Of a DNA stretch of 64,000 bases, positions 1 to 8,046 are shown in pieces. The stretch spans positions 62,001 to 126,000 of the forward strand of contig SIAD01000001.1 of NCBI GenBank assembly GCA_009691915.1, read 5' to 3'. The first letter of the stretch is position 1. Every line of letters starts with the position of its first letter. The notes beneath the pieces were generated by a model, which saw nothing but the letters and a program-made list of their open reading frames with translations, was not told where the DNA came from and did no database searches. The stretch comes from Phycisphaerales bacterium (GTDB taxonomy: Bacteria; Planctomycetota; Phycisphaerae; Phycisphaerales; SM1A02). The translations under genes were made by a program, and so were the position numbers.

Positions 1-1448
1 CGATTGCAGGAGGAACTACCAGTATGGTTGCACTGGGCAACGGCGGCGGCAACACACTCCGCATCCCACCCGATCGAGCAGCAGATCGGGTCGGTAGTAC
101 AGATCAGCGCGCAGCAGATCGAGTCGGAGCAGTAGGGGTTGGCATGTGCCTCGGTGCAGGCACCGGCGGTCGCTTCGCCGCACTCAAGCACCGGACCGGA
201 ATTGCATGCACGGTTGTCCGCGCCCGGCGTGTCACTCCCCGCATGCTGATCAAACCCGCCGATTTCCCATACACCGCTAGGTACGCAGCGGTAGACCATT
301 CCCGGGGTGTAAACGGTGTCCGGGCCGACCGTCGAGGCGTAGGTGCAGGTCGTATCGAGGCCAATGATGGTCACAGAATCAACGACCGAAGCCCACGGAG
401 CAGGAGCGTCGAATGTGCAGTCGTTGTCGGCATCGACATCGCCTCCCTGAAGACCGGTGAATCCGGTCACCAGCATGTGGGTGACATTGTCACTGTTTTC
501 GAAGCCCAGGGGATCGGTTCCCGTGATGATGTAGTCGGGAACTGAGAGCGAGTAGGTCAGCTCGGCGATCACAACATAACCGGATGCTCCGATGACGACG
601 CCTGTGAGCGGGACCACACACTCGATCTCGCCCGCGACATCCGGCGTAGCAACCGAACTGTCGTCGCCGATGACGATGTAGGTGTAGCCGCTGAGATCAG
701 TGCCGGGAATTCCCTGAAGTTCGAAGTACTCGTCAGAATCGTTGCCGGGCATGTCGATGCGGATTTCGGAGAGTCGGACCGACGAGCCGCTACCGCATGT
801 GGGGTTGTCGGTACCGGGCGTGTCACCACCAGCAGCGGGGTCGGAGTTTCCTAAGCGCCACCCAGCCGAGTCCGCGCACCGCCACGCATGGGAGGGGCTC
901 GTTGCACCATCTGGACCAACCGTACTCGTTGAGTAGACAAAGTCTGCCGTCACTCCATCGGGAGCCGCAGTGGCGATGAGCGCGACCGAGCTCAGTACCG
1001 AACTCCAAGGACTCGAGTCAAGAGCGCCGTCATCATTCGTGTCGAGATCCATCCCGTCGCTACCGGTGAATCCAGCGACGAGGAGAATCGTCACATTGTC
1101 GGTGTTCTCGAGATTGATCGCCGCGATCTGATCGGGGACGCCCATCGAATACGAAGCCTCCGCTACGACAAAGATTCCCGACGCGCCGATCGACCCTTCG
1201 AGTGCCACTACCGCTTCGATCATCCCGTTCTGTGCTGGCGGTGCCGCAGCGTCATCGTCGCCGATCACAACCAGGAATAGCCCGGCCAGCGGTGTCCCCG
1301 CAGCTCCACGGATCTCCACATACTCGTTGAGATCAACGCCAGGCTGGTCGACGCGGACTTCATTGACGGCAACCTGAGCCTGCGCGGCCACGCTTAGAAT
1401 GACCGCAGCGCCGAGAGTGTGGAACGGCCGAATCATTCGGTCAGACAT
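1..1448 (-). CDS. Secreted duplicated-domain protein with Cys-rich C-terminal module (3' end outside window)
   Basis: Reading leftward from an ATG at 1448 gives 482 open codons that run off the left edge, so the C-terminus is missing. A signal peptide (about residues 1-25, ending near AQAQ) is followed by two clearly homologous copies of about 190 residues (roughly 28-218 and 226-418). Each opens with NE/SE-[VI]-R-[VI]-D-x-PG and has a [VI]-IGDD strand, a [NS]-DNVT motif and a closing DTPG-x-DN. The copies resemble lamin-tail-like domains, though the family is not certain. Residues about 425-475 form a Cys-rich module with ICCALIC and a WDAECV motif, a module common in planctomycete extracellular proteins. 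The role is probably envelope-associated or extracellular; the substrate is unknown. Confidence 0.8.
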   Translation of the reverse strand, partial: MSDRMIRPFHTLGAAVILSVAAQAQVAVNEVRVDQPGVDLNEYVEIRGAAGTPLAGLFLVVIGDDDAAAPPAQNGMIEAVVALEGSIGASGIFVVAEASYSMGVPDQIAAINLENTDNVTILLVAGFTGSDGMDLDTNDDGALDSSPWSSVLSSVALIATAAPDGVTADFVYSTSTVGPDGATSPSHAWRCADSAGWRLGNSDPAAGGDTPGTDNPTCGSGSSVRLSEIRIDMPGNDSDEYFELQGIPGTDLSGYTYIVIGDDSSVATPDVAGEIECVVPLTGVVIGASGYVVIAELTYSLSVPDYIITGTDPLGFENSDNVTHMLVTGFTGLQGGDVDADNDCTFDAPAPWASVVDSVTIIGLDTTCTYASTVGPDTVYTPGMVYRCVPSGVWEIGGFDQHAGSDTPGADNRACNSGPVLECGEATAGACTEAHANPYCSDSICCALICTTDPICCSIGWDAECVAAAVAQCNHTGSSSCN

Positions 1449-1511
1449 TGCTTTCTCCTATTGGAAACTTCGACGCTGAAGCCGCAGAGCGCGGCGTATC
1501 CCAAAGGTAAC

Positions 1512-1547
1512 CCCACGGAGGCTGTTTTCAAGCCTCACGCGGGTTTT
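1512..1547 (+). terminator. Forward-oriented intrinsic terminator-like hairpin
   Basis: GAGGCT (1518-1523) and AGCCTC (1531-1536) enclose a 7-nt loop. The stem extends outward through CG and CCC pairs with one bulge, and is followed on the + strand by a run of six T. This is a good rho-independent terminator for + strand transcription, yet both flanking genes are on the - strand. On the - strand it has no T-run, so there it would only be a leader hairpin ahead of the secreted-protein gene. Confidence 0.45.
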
Positions 1548-1608
1548 TTGGTGGATAAGGCCTAATTTCACATCCCCTGAACGATCCGCGGAAGCCGGAT
1601 CGGCAGGG

Positions 1609-2487
1609 TCACTTCGTCGGTTCGTTGTCGAGGACCTTTGCTCCTGCGGCAGGGGTAAGTGCCGCGGGGACGATCAAGGTCTCGGAAACACCAGCCGTCG
1701 CAGGAGAAAGAGCGCCTCTGGGGATGAAGTACCTGGTCAGGTACATCTCGACGCGGCGATTCTGCGCTGAACCACTGGCACCATTGTCGACAACCGGGCG
1801 GAACTCGCCATATCCGGCGACCATGAATCGGTTCGCATCGACGCCATCGCGCACGAGGGCATCGCGGACACCGATGGCCCGGTGTGCCGAGAGGTGCATG
1901 TTGCTCGGATGCTGAGCAGCCGATCGATTGATCGGCACATTGTCGGTGTGCCCGACGACCACGACCTCAAGGTCCGACGCTGCAGCGGAGTCGAGGATCG
2001 GCGCCAGCTGCTTGAGTGCTGCGATGGCGCTCGCCTTCAGTCCGGCGCTTCCGGAGTCGAAGGTGAAGTCAGACGAGAAGCGGATCATCCCGCGCTTCTC
2101 ATCGAACGACAGGATCTCCGGATACTGGGCCGCGAGCGAACTGAGCGCGGCATTCACTTCGGCCGGCAGTGGACCGCCATTCAGTGATCCGATCTTCGTC
2201 AGCAGCGACTCGTAGTCGGCTAGAAGCTTGTCGACATCGACCGTCTGCCCCTTGCGCAGCGCTTCTAGTGCCTCGAGATCGCCCGAGGCCTGAGCGATCT
2301 GTGTGCGCAGTCTGTTTTCGTTTGCGCTGGCGGTCTCGAGCTCGGCCTGAGTCCGCAGCAATTGCTGCTGCTGGCTCCGGTAGGCGAGCTCAAGATCGTT
2401 GTACTTGGTCTGTGGGACGCAGCCGACTCCTGCTACGGCGACAAGCGCGAGAAGAGCGGCACGGGGGGACGCGGTCAATGCGTTCAT
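1609..2487 (-). CDS. OmpA/Pal-family outer-membrane lipoprotein
   Basis: This protein is expected to be lipid-anchored in the outer membrane and to bind peptidoglycan non-covalently. The ATG at 2487 was chosen over upstream in-frame starts because it sits behind a consensus AAGGAGGT and begins a lipoprotein signal ending in AGVGC (lipobox Cys near residue 23). A Gln/Glu/Ala-rich helical, coiled-coil-like segment follows (about residues 30-110). The OmpA C-terminal domain (about 140-265) contains VVGHTDNVPI, the LSAHRA helix, GYGEFRPV and NRRVEMYL, the expected peptidoglycan-binding positions. The remaining roughly 30 residues are low-complexity. Length is 292 aa. The Shine-Dalgarno lies in a small hairpin loop, annotated separately. 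Confidence 0.88.
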   Translation of the reverse strand: MNALTASPRAALLALVAVAGVGCVPQTKYNDLELAYRSQQQQLLRTQAELETASANENRLRTQIAQASGDLEALEALRKGQTVDVDKLLADYESLLTKIGSLNGGPLPAEVNAALSSLAAQYPEILSFDEKRGMIRFSSDFTFDSGSAGLKASAIAALKQLAPILDSAAASDLEVVVVGHTDNVPINRSAAQHPSNMHLSAHRAIGVRDALVRDGVDANRFMVAGYGEFRPVVDNGASGSAQNRRVEMYLTRYFIPRGALSPATAGVSETLIVPAALTPAAGAKVLDNEPTK

Positions 2488-2488
2488 G

Positions 2489-2528
2489 CAATACCTCCTT
2501 GTATTGACGGGGAGTGTACTGCTCCCCG
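2489..2528 (-). promoter_or_regulatory. Double-hairpin leader with Shine-Dalgarno in the loop
   Basis: Directly upstream of the OmpA-lipoprotein ATG, CAATAC and GTATTG (2489-2494 and 2501-2506) form a perfect 6-bp stem whose 6-nt loop, AAGGAG, is the Shine-Dalgarno core. Next to it, CGGGGAG and CTCCCCG (2508-2514 and 2522-2528) form a second perfect 7-bp stem with a 7-nt loop. The arrangement could modulate ribosome access. The symmetry is seen directly; the regulatory role is inferred. The second hairpin also lies in the upstream region of the divergent gene at 2582. Confidence 0.45.
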
Positions 2529-2581
2529 GAAGGAAAACAATCAAGTCTTGGGTATTTCATTGCCGAGCCTAGGATCACACG

Positions 2582-3031
2582 ATGCCCAAGGAGTCTCCCC
2601 AGTCGATCAACCTCAAGCGGATGCAGGACTCAGCCGGGCCGTACCCGATCGAGGCCTTCGAGTTTGTCCGTCAAGGACTTGGGCACACCGCCGACCGGGT
2701 CCACGGGGACCATGGGGGCGAGGACGGGGCGCAGCAACCATCCGCGGGGGCGCTTGCCGGGATGGATCGCCATGTCACCGGACAGCAACTCTGCCTAGGA
2801 CTGCTCGAATTCGCCCTTGACCGCTATGGGATGCTCGCCCCAGCGGTCATGGAGCGTTGGAATGTCCAGCGGACTGAGGATTTCGGACGGATCGTGTTCG
2901 CCCTCATCGAGGTTGGATTGCTCCACGGCACACCGACGGATCGGCCGGAGGATTTTTTGGGGGTCTACGACTTCGCAGAGGTTTTCTCCCCCGACGCCAT
3001 GAGGCGACGAGTCCTGGCCGTGAAGGGCTGA
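2582..3031 (+). CDS. Minf_1886-family protein of unknown function
   Basis: A 149-aa soluble protein matching the Minf_1886 family, restricted to Planctomycetes and Verrucomicrobia and without known function. Recognisable family features are AFEFVRQGL near residue 24, RHVTGQQLC near 63, a following GLLEFALDRYG helix, EDFGRIVFALIEVGLL, and the acidic aromatic tail EDFLGVYDF. An AGGA lies about 8 nt before the ATG. It is divergent from the OmpA-lipoprotein gene and convergent with ffh, whose stop is only about 25 nt away. No signal peptide or membrane segment is visible. Confidence 0.82.
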   Translation: MPKESPQSINLKRMQDSAGPYPIEAFEFVRQGLGHTADRVHGDHGGEDGAQQPSAGALAGMDRHVTGQQLCLGLLEFALDRYGMLAPAVMERWNVQRTEDFGRIVFALIEVGLLHGTPTDRPEDFLGVYDFAEVFSPDAMRRRVLAVKG

Positions 3032-3055
3032 GGCTAGGCCCCTGACGCTTCGTCG

Positions 3056-4522
3056 TTAGCGCTTGGGGCGCTGCTTGAAACGACTCTTCTGGACTCCGCC
3101 CACCCCGGCGGGGATCGCGGGGAGGCCTCCTGCACCACCTCCGGCAGCTTGCCCCATTGCCTTCATCCGGCTCATCATCCCCGACACTCCGCCACCTGCG
3201 ACCTGCTTCATCATCTTCTGCATCATTTCGAACTGCTTGGTCAGCCGCCCGACCTCTGCGGCGTTGGTTCCGCTTCCCTGGGCGATCCGCTTTACGCGAC
3301 TGCGGTCGAGCACGGAAGGGGTCTCTCGCTCACGGCTGGTCATCGACCGGATCATTCCCTCGATCCGGTCGAATTGCTTCTCGTCGATATCGATGTCTTT
3401 GACCATCGAGCCGACACCCGGGAGCATGCCCAGTAGTTGTTTGAGTGGACCCATCCGACGAAGCGATTTCAGCTGGCTCAGAAAGTCGTCCATCGTGAGA
3501 CGGCCTGCGGCCATCTTGGCGGCGAGTCGCTCGCTCTCTCCGAGGTCAACCTGCTCCTGAGCCTTCTCGACCAGCGCGACGACATCGCCCATCCCTAGGA
3601 TTCGGCCGGCCATCCGCCGTGGATCGAACTCGTCGAGCCCGTCCCAGTGCTCGCTGGTGCCGACGAACTTGATCGGTGCCCCGGTCACCTTTTTCGCCGA
3701 GAGTGCCGCGCCGCCTCGAGTGTCGGAGTCAAGCTTTGTGAGGACGAGCCCGTCGATGGCCAGTCGTGCGTGGAATGCAGCGGCACTCGTGACCGCGTCC
3801 TGTCCGGTCATCGCATCGACGACGAGGAGGATCTCGTGGGGCTCGATGGCGCGGTCGATCGCCTGAAGTTCGCTCATCAGGACATCGTCGATGTGCAGGC
3901 GGCCGGCGGTGTCGAGGATGAGGACATCGAACCGCTCCTGCCGTGCGCGTGTGAGAGCGCGGCTTGCGACGCCGACGGCGGCGCCCACTGCGGCGCCGTA
4001 CTCCGCACACTTGTCCGGCTCCCCATGGAACGCAATGCGGCTCGCGGGCGCGGCCTCGGCCGCACCCTCAGCTACCAGGCGGAGCTGTTCGACCGCGGCA
4101 GGGCGCTGGAGATCGCAGGCTGCAAGAAGGACGCTCTTTCCCCGCTTGCTGAGCCATGCCGCGATCTTGCCAGCCGTCGTTGTCTTACCCGCTCCCTGGA
4201 GACCACAGAGCATCACGACCGTCGGCGCTGGTTCGACGAACACGATCTTCGCCGCGGCGGGGCCCATCAACTCGACGAGGCGAGCGTGGACGATCGCCAC
4301 CATCTGCTCCTCAGGGCGGATGCTCTTGAGGACATCGGCCCCGAGTGCGTCCGCGACGACCTGCGCGCAGAACTCTTTGATGGTCCCGCGATGGACATCC
4401 GCTTCCAGGAGTGCCGTTTCGACCGAAGACATCGCCTCACGGACATTCGACTCGGTGATCCGTCCACGACCGGACAGGGAGCGGAGTGCCAGAGACAGTT
4501 TGTCGGTCAGATTCTCAAACAT
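3056..4522 (-). CDS. ffh: Signal recognition particle GTPase Ffh
   Basis: Ffh binds the SRP RNA and signal sequences and delivers ribosome-nascent-chain complexes to FtsY at the membrane. The ATG at 4522 begins MFENLTDKL, the canonical Ffh N-terminus; an upstream in-frame extension is not conserved. The N domain is followed by the G domain with GLQGAGKTTT (P-loop), DTAGRLHID, and TKLDSDTRGG (G4). The C-terminal M domain is Met-rich (MMQKMMKQV, MMSRMKAMG) and ends in a basic tail. Length 488 aa is typical. The polymerase-X gene lies about 20 nt upstream in the same direction and may be cotranscribed. Confidence 0.96.
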   Translation of the reverse strand: MFENLTDKLSLALRSLSGRGRITESNVREAMSSVETALLEADVHRGTIKEFCAQVVADALGADVLKSIRPEEQMVAIVHARLVELMGPAAAKIVFVEPAPTVVMLCGLQGAGKTTTAGKIAAWLSKRGKSVLLAACDLQRPAAVEQLRLVAEGAAEAAPASRIAFHGEPDKCAEYGAAVGAAVGVASRALTRARQERFDVLILDTAGRLHIDDVLMSELQAIDRAIEPHEILLVVDAMTGQDAVTSAAAFHARLAIDGLVLTKLDSDTRGGAALSAKKVTGAPIKFVGTSEHWDGLDEFDPRRMAGRILGMGDVVALVEKAQEQVDLGESERLAAKMAAGRLTMDDFLSQLKSLRRMGPLKQLLGMLPGVGSMVKDIDIDEKQFDRIEGMIRSMTSRERETPSVLDRSRVKRIAQGSGTNAAEVGRLTKQFEMMQKMMKQVAGGGVSGMMSRMKAMGQAAGGGAGGLPAIPAGVGGVQKSRFKQRPKR

Positions 4523-4542
4523 CGGATGGACGATCTTAGTCC

Positions 4543-6234
4543 TCAGTGCTTGGACGCGAGCCATGCGTGAAGTGTCGCGCTGGGCCACGCGTTGACGCAT
4601 GAGGCCGCCGTCAGGTGACCCCTCCGAGCCGTCGCCACTCCGTAGCGCAGATTGTCCGCATCCGCCGCACTGTGAATGTCGCAGTCGATGGCGACGAGAC
4701 ATCCCGCGGCGACGGCGCCGTGCACATGCACATCCCGGAGATCGAGCCTCATCCAGTGACTGTTGACTTCAAATGCGGTCGATGACTCCCGAGCTGCCTC
4801 GTAGAGTTTCGCCATGTCCGGGGAGAGTCCGTCGCGCCCCTGAATGATTCGTCCGGTGGGATGACCGAGGATGTGCACTAGGGGGTGGCGGATCGCCGCA
4901 ACGAGTCGCCTCGTCGCCGCCTCGGGATCCTGGCGCAAGGCGGTGTGCGGGCTCGCCACCACGATGTCGAGGCGGGCAAGGGTCTCGTCGTCGTAATCGA
5001 GTCGGCCGTCGGCCAGGATGTCCACTTCACTCCCAGCAAGGATTCTGATTCCTCCGACGCGCGCCTCCGCCTCGCGGATCATGCCGATGTGGCGCAGGAG
5101 CCGCTCGACGCTGAGCCCGTTGGCCTGGGCGCTCGCGCGGCTGTGATCGGTGACAGCGATAGTGTGGAATCCCCGCGATTTCGCCAGTTGCGCGAGCTCG
5201 TCGATAGTGAGCTCACCGTCGCTGGCGGTCGTGTGCGCGTGGAGTTCCGCCTTGATGTCGGAGAGTTCGACGAGCGACGGAGTCGTGTCAAAGGAATCGA
5301 GCGCGGATGATTCGCGCAGTTCCGGCGGCCAGAAGGGCAGTTCGAGCGCGCGGTAGATCTCCTCCTCGGTGTGCGCTGAAACAGGCACCGAGGGTGGCTC
5401 GCCTCCTGGCTCGGCTTCGACGAACAGCCCGTACTCATTGAGGCGCATGCCTCGCGAGATGGCGCGCTCACGGAGCCTGACATTGTGATCCTTGCTCCCT
5501 GTGAAGTAGAGGAGTGCGGCGCCGAATGCCTGGTCCTCGACGACCCGCAGATCGACCTGCAGGCCGTTCTCAAGCTGAACCGACGCGCGTGTCTCTCCCC
5601 CTGCCAATACCCGCGCGACACCGGGGAGAGTGACGAAAGCAGTCTGGGCAGCGCCGGGGTCGGTCGAGGCCACGAGGAGATCGAGGTCGCCGACGGTCTC
5701 ACGGCCGCGCCGTGCGCTTCCCGCGAACTGGGCGCGGATTGTCCCCTTGGCGAGCCTCAGCCTCGCGAGCAGTGACTCGGCCTGTGGGACCGCTTCGCCG
5801 AGCCTGTACCGACGGGGGGCGTTGCCGGAGGCGATCCGCGCCTTTACCGCCAAGCGAAGGTTGGCGATCGACTTGGGCCCAAGCCTCGGAATCTCCGCAA
5901 GTCGTCCGGCGTCGATCGCCGAATCGAGTTCCTCAAGGCTGGTAATCCCCGCCGACTCCCAAAGGACCTTCACGGTCTTGGGACCGAGCCCCTGGAGAGT
6001 CAGTAGTTCCGGGAGGCCGCTTGGAACCTGACCCCTGAGCGTGTCAAGATCGGGAATCCGGCCCAGAGTGACGAGCTCGACGATGTGATTCGCCGTGCTG
6101 AGGCCGATTCCGTCGATGGTCTGGAGACGCCCGCGATCCTCCCGCGCCCAAGCCGCCAGGTCGTTGGACTCTCCCTCGCTCGCGCGCGCCGCCCGGCGAA
6201 ATGCGTTCACCTTGAATCCGTTGGCTCCGGTCAA
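4543..6234 (-). CDS. polX: DNA polymerase X family protein with PHP phosphoesterase domain (PolX)
   Basis: A bacterial PolX: an N-terminal helix-hairpin-helix and pol-beta-like nucleotidyltransferase fused to a C-terminal PHP nuclease, a family tied to gap filling in base-excision repair. Visible are the HhH motifs IDGIGLSTAN and LQGLGPKT, the palm motif GSARRGRETVGDLDLL with its catalytic Asp pair, and the PHP metal ligands ELHAHT, VTDHS, SEVDI, SPH, HPTGR, EVNSH and DCDIHS. The given start is the first canonical start codon, a TTG. Family homology, however, continues upstream in frame (SLFEFADLLE) to about 6291, so the true start is probably earlier and unusual. About 563 aa as given. Confidence 0.9.
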   Translation of the reverse strand: MTGANGFKVNAFRRAARASEGESNDLAAWAREDRGRLQTIDGIGLSTANHIVELVTLGRIPDLDTLRGQVPSGLPELLTLQGLGPKTVKVLWESAGITSLEELDSAIDAGRLAEIPRLGPKSIANLRLAVKARIASGNAPRRYRLGEAVPQAESLLARLRLAKGTIRAQFAGSARRGRETVGDLDLLVASTDPGAAQTAFVTLPGVARVLAGGETRASVQLENGLQVDLRVVEDQAFGAALLYFTGSKDHNVRLRERAISRGMRLNEYGLFVEAEPGGEPPSVPVSAHTEEEIYRALELPFWPPELRESSALDSFDTTPSLVELSDIKAELHAHTTASDGELTIDELAQLAKSRGFHTIAVTDHSRASAQANGLSVERLLRHIGMIREAEARVGGIRILAGSEVDILADGRLDYDDETLARLDIVVASPHTALRQDPEAATRRLVAAIRHPLVHILGHPTGRIIQGRDGLSPDMAKLYEAARESSTAFEVNSHWMRLDLRDVHVHGAVAAGCLVAIDCDIHSAADADNLRYGVATARRGHLTAASCVNAWPSATLHAWLASKH

Positions 6235-6325
6235 CTCCAGGAGATCCGCGAACTCGAAGAGGGAGGCGGCAATTGACTGATTGGTCGCCAGGGTCGTGTG
6301 CCTTGATCAGGAGAAGAGAAGGAAG

Positions 6326-6399
6326 CGCGACCAGCAGGACTCGAACCTGCAACCCCGAGCTTCGTAGGCTCGTGCTCTATCCAATTGAGCTATGGTCGC
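6326..6399 (-). tRNA. tRNA-Arg (anticodon ACG)
   Basis: A full cloverleaf reads leftward: acceptor GCGACCA pairs with TGGTCGC, discriminator G, D-arm AGCTCAATTGGATAGAGC, anticodon stem CGAGC/GCTCG with loop CTACGAA (anticodon ACG, presumably A34 modified to inosine), and T-loop GGTTCGAGTCC. The 3' CCA is not encoded. A TATGAT -10-like box lies about 11 nt upstream (6411-6416), with no convincing -35. Confidence 0.96.
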
Positions 6400-6441
6400 G
6401 TGAAGGGTCGATCATAGCAGGGCACTCATCGGCTTGCCCCA

Positions 6442-8046
6442 TCACGGGTGCTTGGGAGCGTCCATCGCAGTCGCGACCGCCTTCGTTTGACTGGTGGACT
6501 CGCGCGCGGCCGAGAGGATGGATCCAGCAAAGACGCTCATCACGAGAGTCGCTGTGCCACACACGACCGCAGCGAATCGCGGCCACGCGCTGGGCACCAC
6601 TGTGACCTCGTCCGAACGGGCGGATGGTGGAGCCACCAGCGGCATGATGGCGATCCTGAGGTAGTAGAGAGCGCTCACCGCGCTGTTGAGAACCGCGACC
6701 ACGACGAGGCTGAACTGCGCGGCCTCAAACGCCGCGATGAACAGGTAGACCTTGGCGACAAAGCCTATGAACGGCGGCATCCCGACGAGTGACGCCTGTG
6801 AGAGAGCCAGCATCCACGCCATCAGCGGGTGCTTGACACGCATCCCGGAGATGTCCGCGAAGGAATTCAGTTCCTCGCCCTTTCGTTCGAGTGCCGAGAG
6901 AGCCGCGAACGCTGCCGTCGTCATGACGCCATAGGCAAGGAGGTACAGCAGGATGGCATCAATCCCGGCTGCGCTTCCAGCAACGAGGCCGATGACCATG
7001 TAACCAGAGTGAGCAATCGAACTGTAGGCCAGCGTTCGCTTGACTGATGTCTGGAGTAGCCCGCCGACATTTCCAAGAGTCATCGTGATGACCGCGACCA
7101 TCCAGAGAATCGCCGCAATCGGAGTGGGGAGCCCGTCGTAGGCGATGCGAACTCCATCGGCGTCGAGGAAGGAGTGGCCGGACCATCCGACACAGGTCAA
7201 GAGAAGAACGAGCGCCACGAATCCGGCGGCTTTGGGGATGAACGCCAGGAACGCCGCGACATGAGTCGGCGCCCCCTCGTAGACATCGGGGGCGTAGAAG
7301 TGCATCGGGACGGCGGTGATCTTGAAGCAGAGCCCGAGGATGGCCATCACGAGACCGATGGTGGCGACCGTCGAGATTCCAGTGGTAGCGGACTGGGCCG
7401 CGAGAGCGTCGCGGATGGCGATGAGTTCGAGCGATCCCGTAGACCAGTAGAGGAGAGCGAAGCCGTAGAGAAAGATCGCTGTGCTCATGGCTCCGAGGAA
7501 GAAGTACTTGACGGAGGCTTCGTGGGGCCGTGTCCCCTGGCCGCCGATGGCCACCATGATGTAGGTTGGAAGGGACACCAGCTCAATGGCGAGGAAGAGC
7601 CAGATGAGATCCGTCGCGTTGGCAAGGAGCATCGCCCCCATCACGCTGAACAGGAAGAAGGCATAGAACTCGCCGCGGATGACCCGTTGCGGGTCAAAGG
7701 TTCCGCGGCCACAGGCGAAGGTCGCCTCGATTCGTCGATCAACCGTGCCGATGCCGAGGAGGGTGAGGAGCACCGCGACCCCCGCAATCATCGGATCGAC
7801 AAACCGACCCAACCTAGGGAGGAGGAGGCCGGTGTCGGCCGACCCATCGGCACTCCAGGCAAGTGGGACGACAGCGATCGATGCAAGCAGCGTGATGCAG
7901 GTGAGCAGCGGGAGCGATTCGCGTGCCGAGCGGCTGCGCGAGAGACCTCGGATGGCGACAATGACGGCCCCGACGAAGATGACCATCTCCGGAAGCAGGA
8001 GCTGGAGCTTGGGGGAGAGTTCGGCGAGTGCCATCATCGGATTCAT
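6442..8046 (-). CDS. nuoN: NADH-quinone oxidoreductase subunit N
   Basis: One of the three antiporter-like proton-pumping subunits of complex I, in the cytoplasmic membrane. The 534-aa protein is hydrophobic throughout, with about 14 predicted helices. It carries the NuoN/Mrp-like core: the FFLFSVMGAMLLANATDLIWLFLAIE region with the conserved membrane Glu, YFFLGAMSTAIFLYG, the Lys/His region PMHFYAPDVYEGAPT, and a proton-channel Lys near KRTLAYSSIAHSG. The ATG overlaps the nuoM stop as ATGA, implying translational coupling. It is last in the nuoJKLMN run and is followed by tRNA-Arg. Confidence 0.95.
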   Translation of the reverse strand: MNPMMALAELSPKLQLLLPEMVIFVGAVIVAIRGLSRSRSARESLPLLTCITLLASIAVVPLAWSADGSADTGLLLPRLGRFVDPMIAGVAVLLTLLGIGTVDRRIEATFACGRGTFDPQRVIRGEFYAFFLFSVMGAMLLANATDLIWLFLAIELVSLPTYIMVAIGGQGTRPHEASVKYFFLGAMSTAIFLYGFALLYWSTGSLELIAIRDALAAQSATTGISTVATIGLVMAILGLCFKITAVPMHFYAPDVYEGAPTHVAAFLAFIPKAAGFVALVLLLTCVGWSGHSFLDADGVRIAYDGLPTPIAAILWMVAVITMTLGNVGGLLQTSVKRTLAYSSIAHSGYMVIGLVAGSAAGIDAILLYLLAYGVMTTAAFAALSALERKGEELNSFADISGMRVKHPLMAWMLALSQASLVGMPPFIGFVAKVYLFIAAFEAAQFSLVVVAVLNSAVSALYYLRIAIMPLVAPPSARSDEVTVVPSAWPRFAAVVCGTATLVMSVFAGSILSAARESTSQTKAVATAMDAPKHP

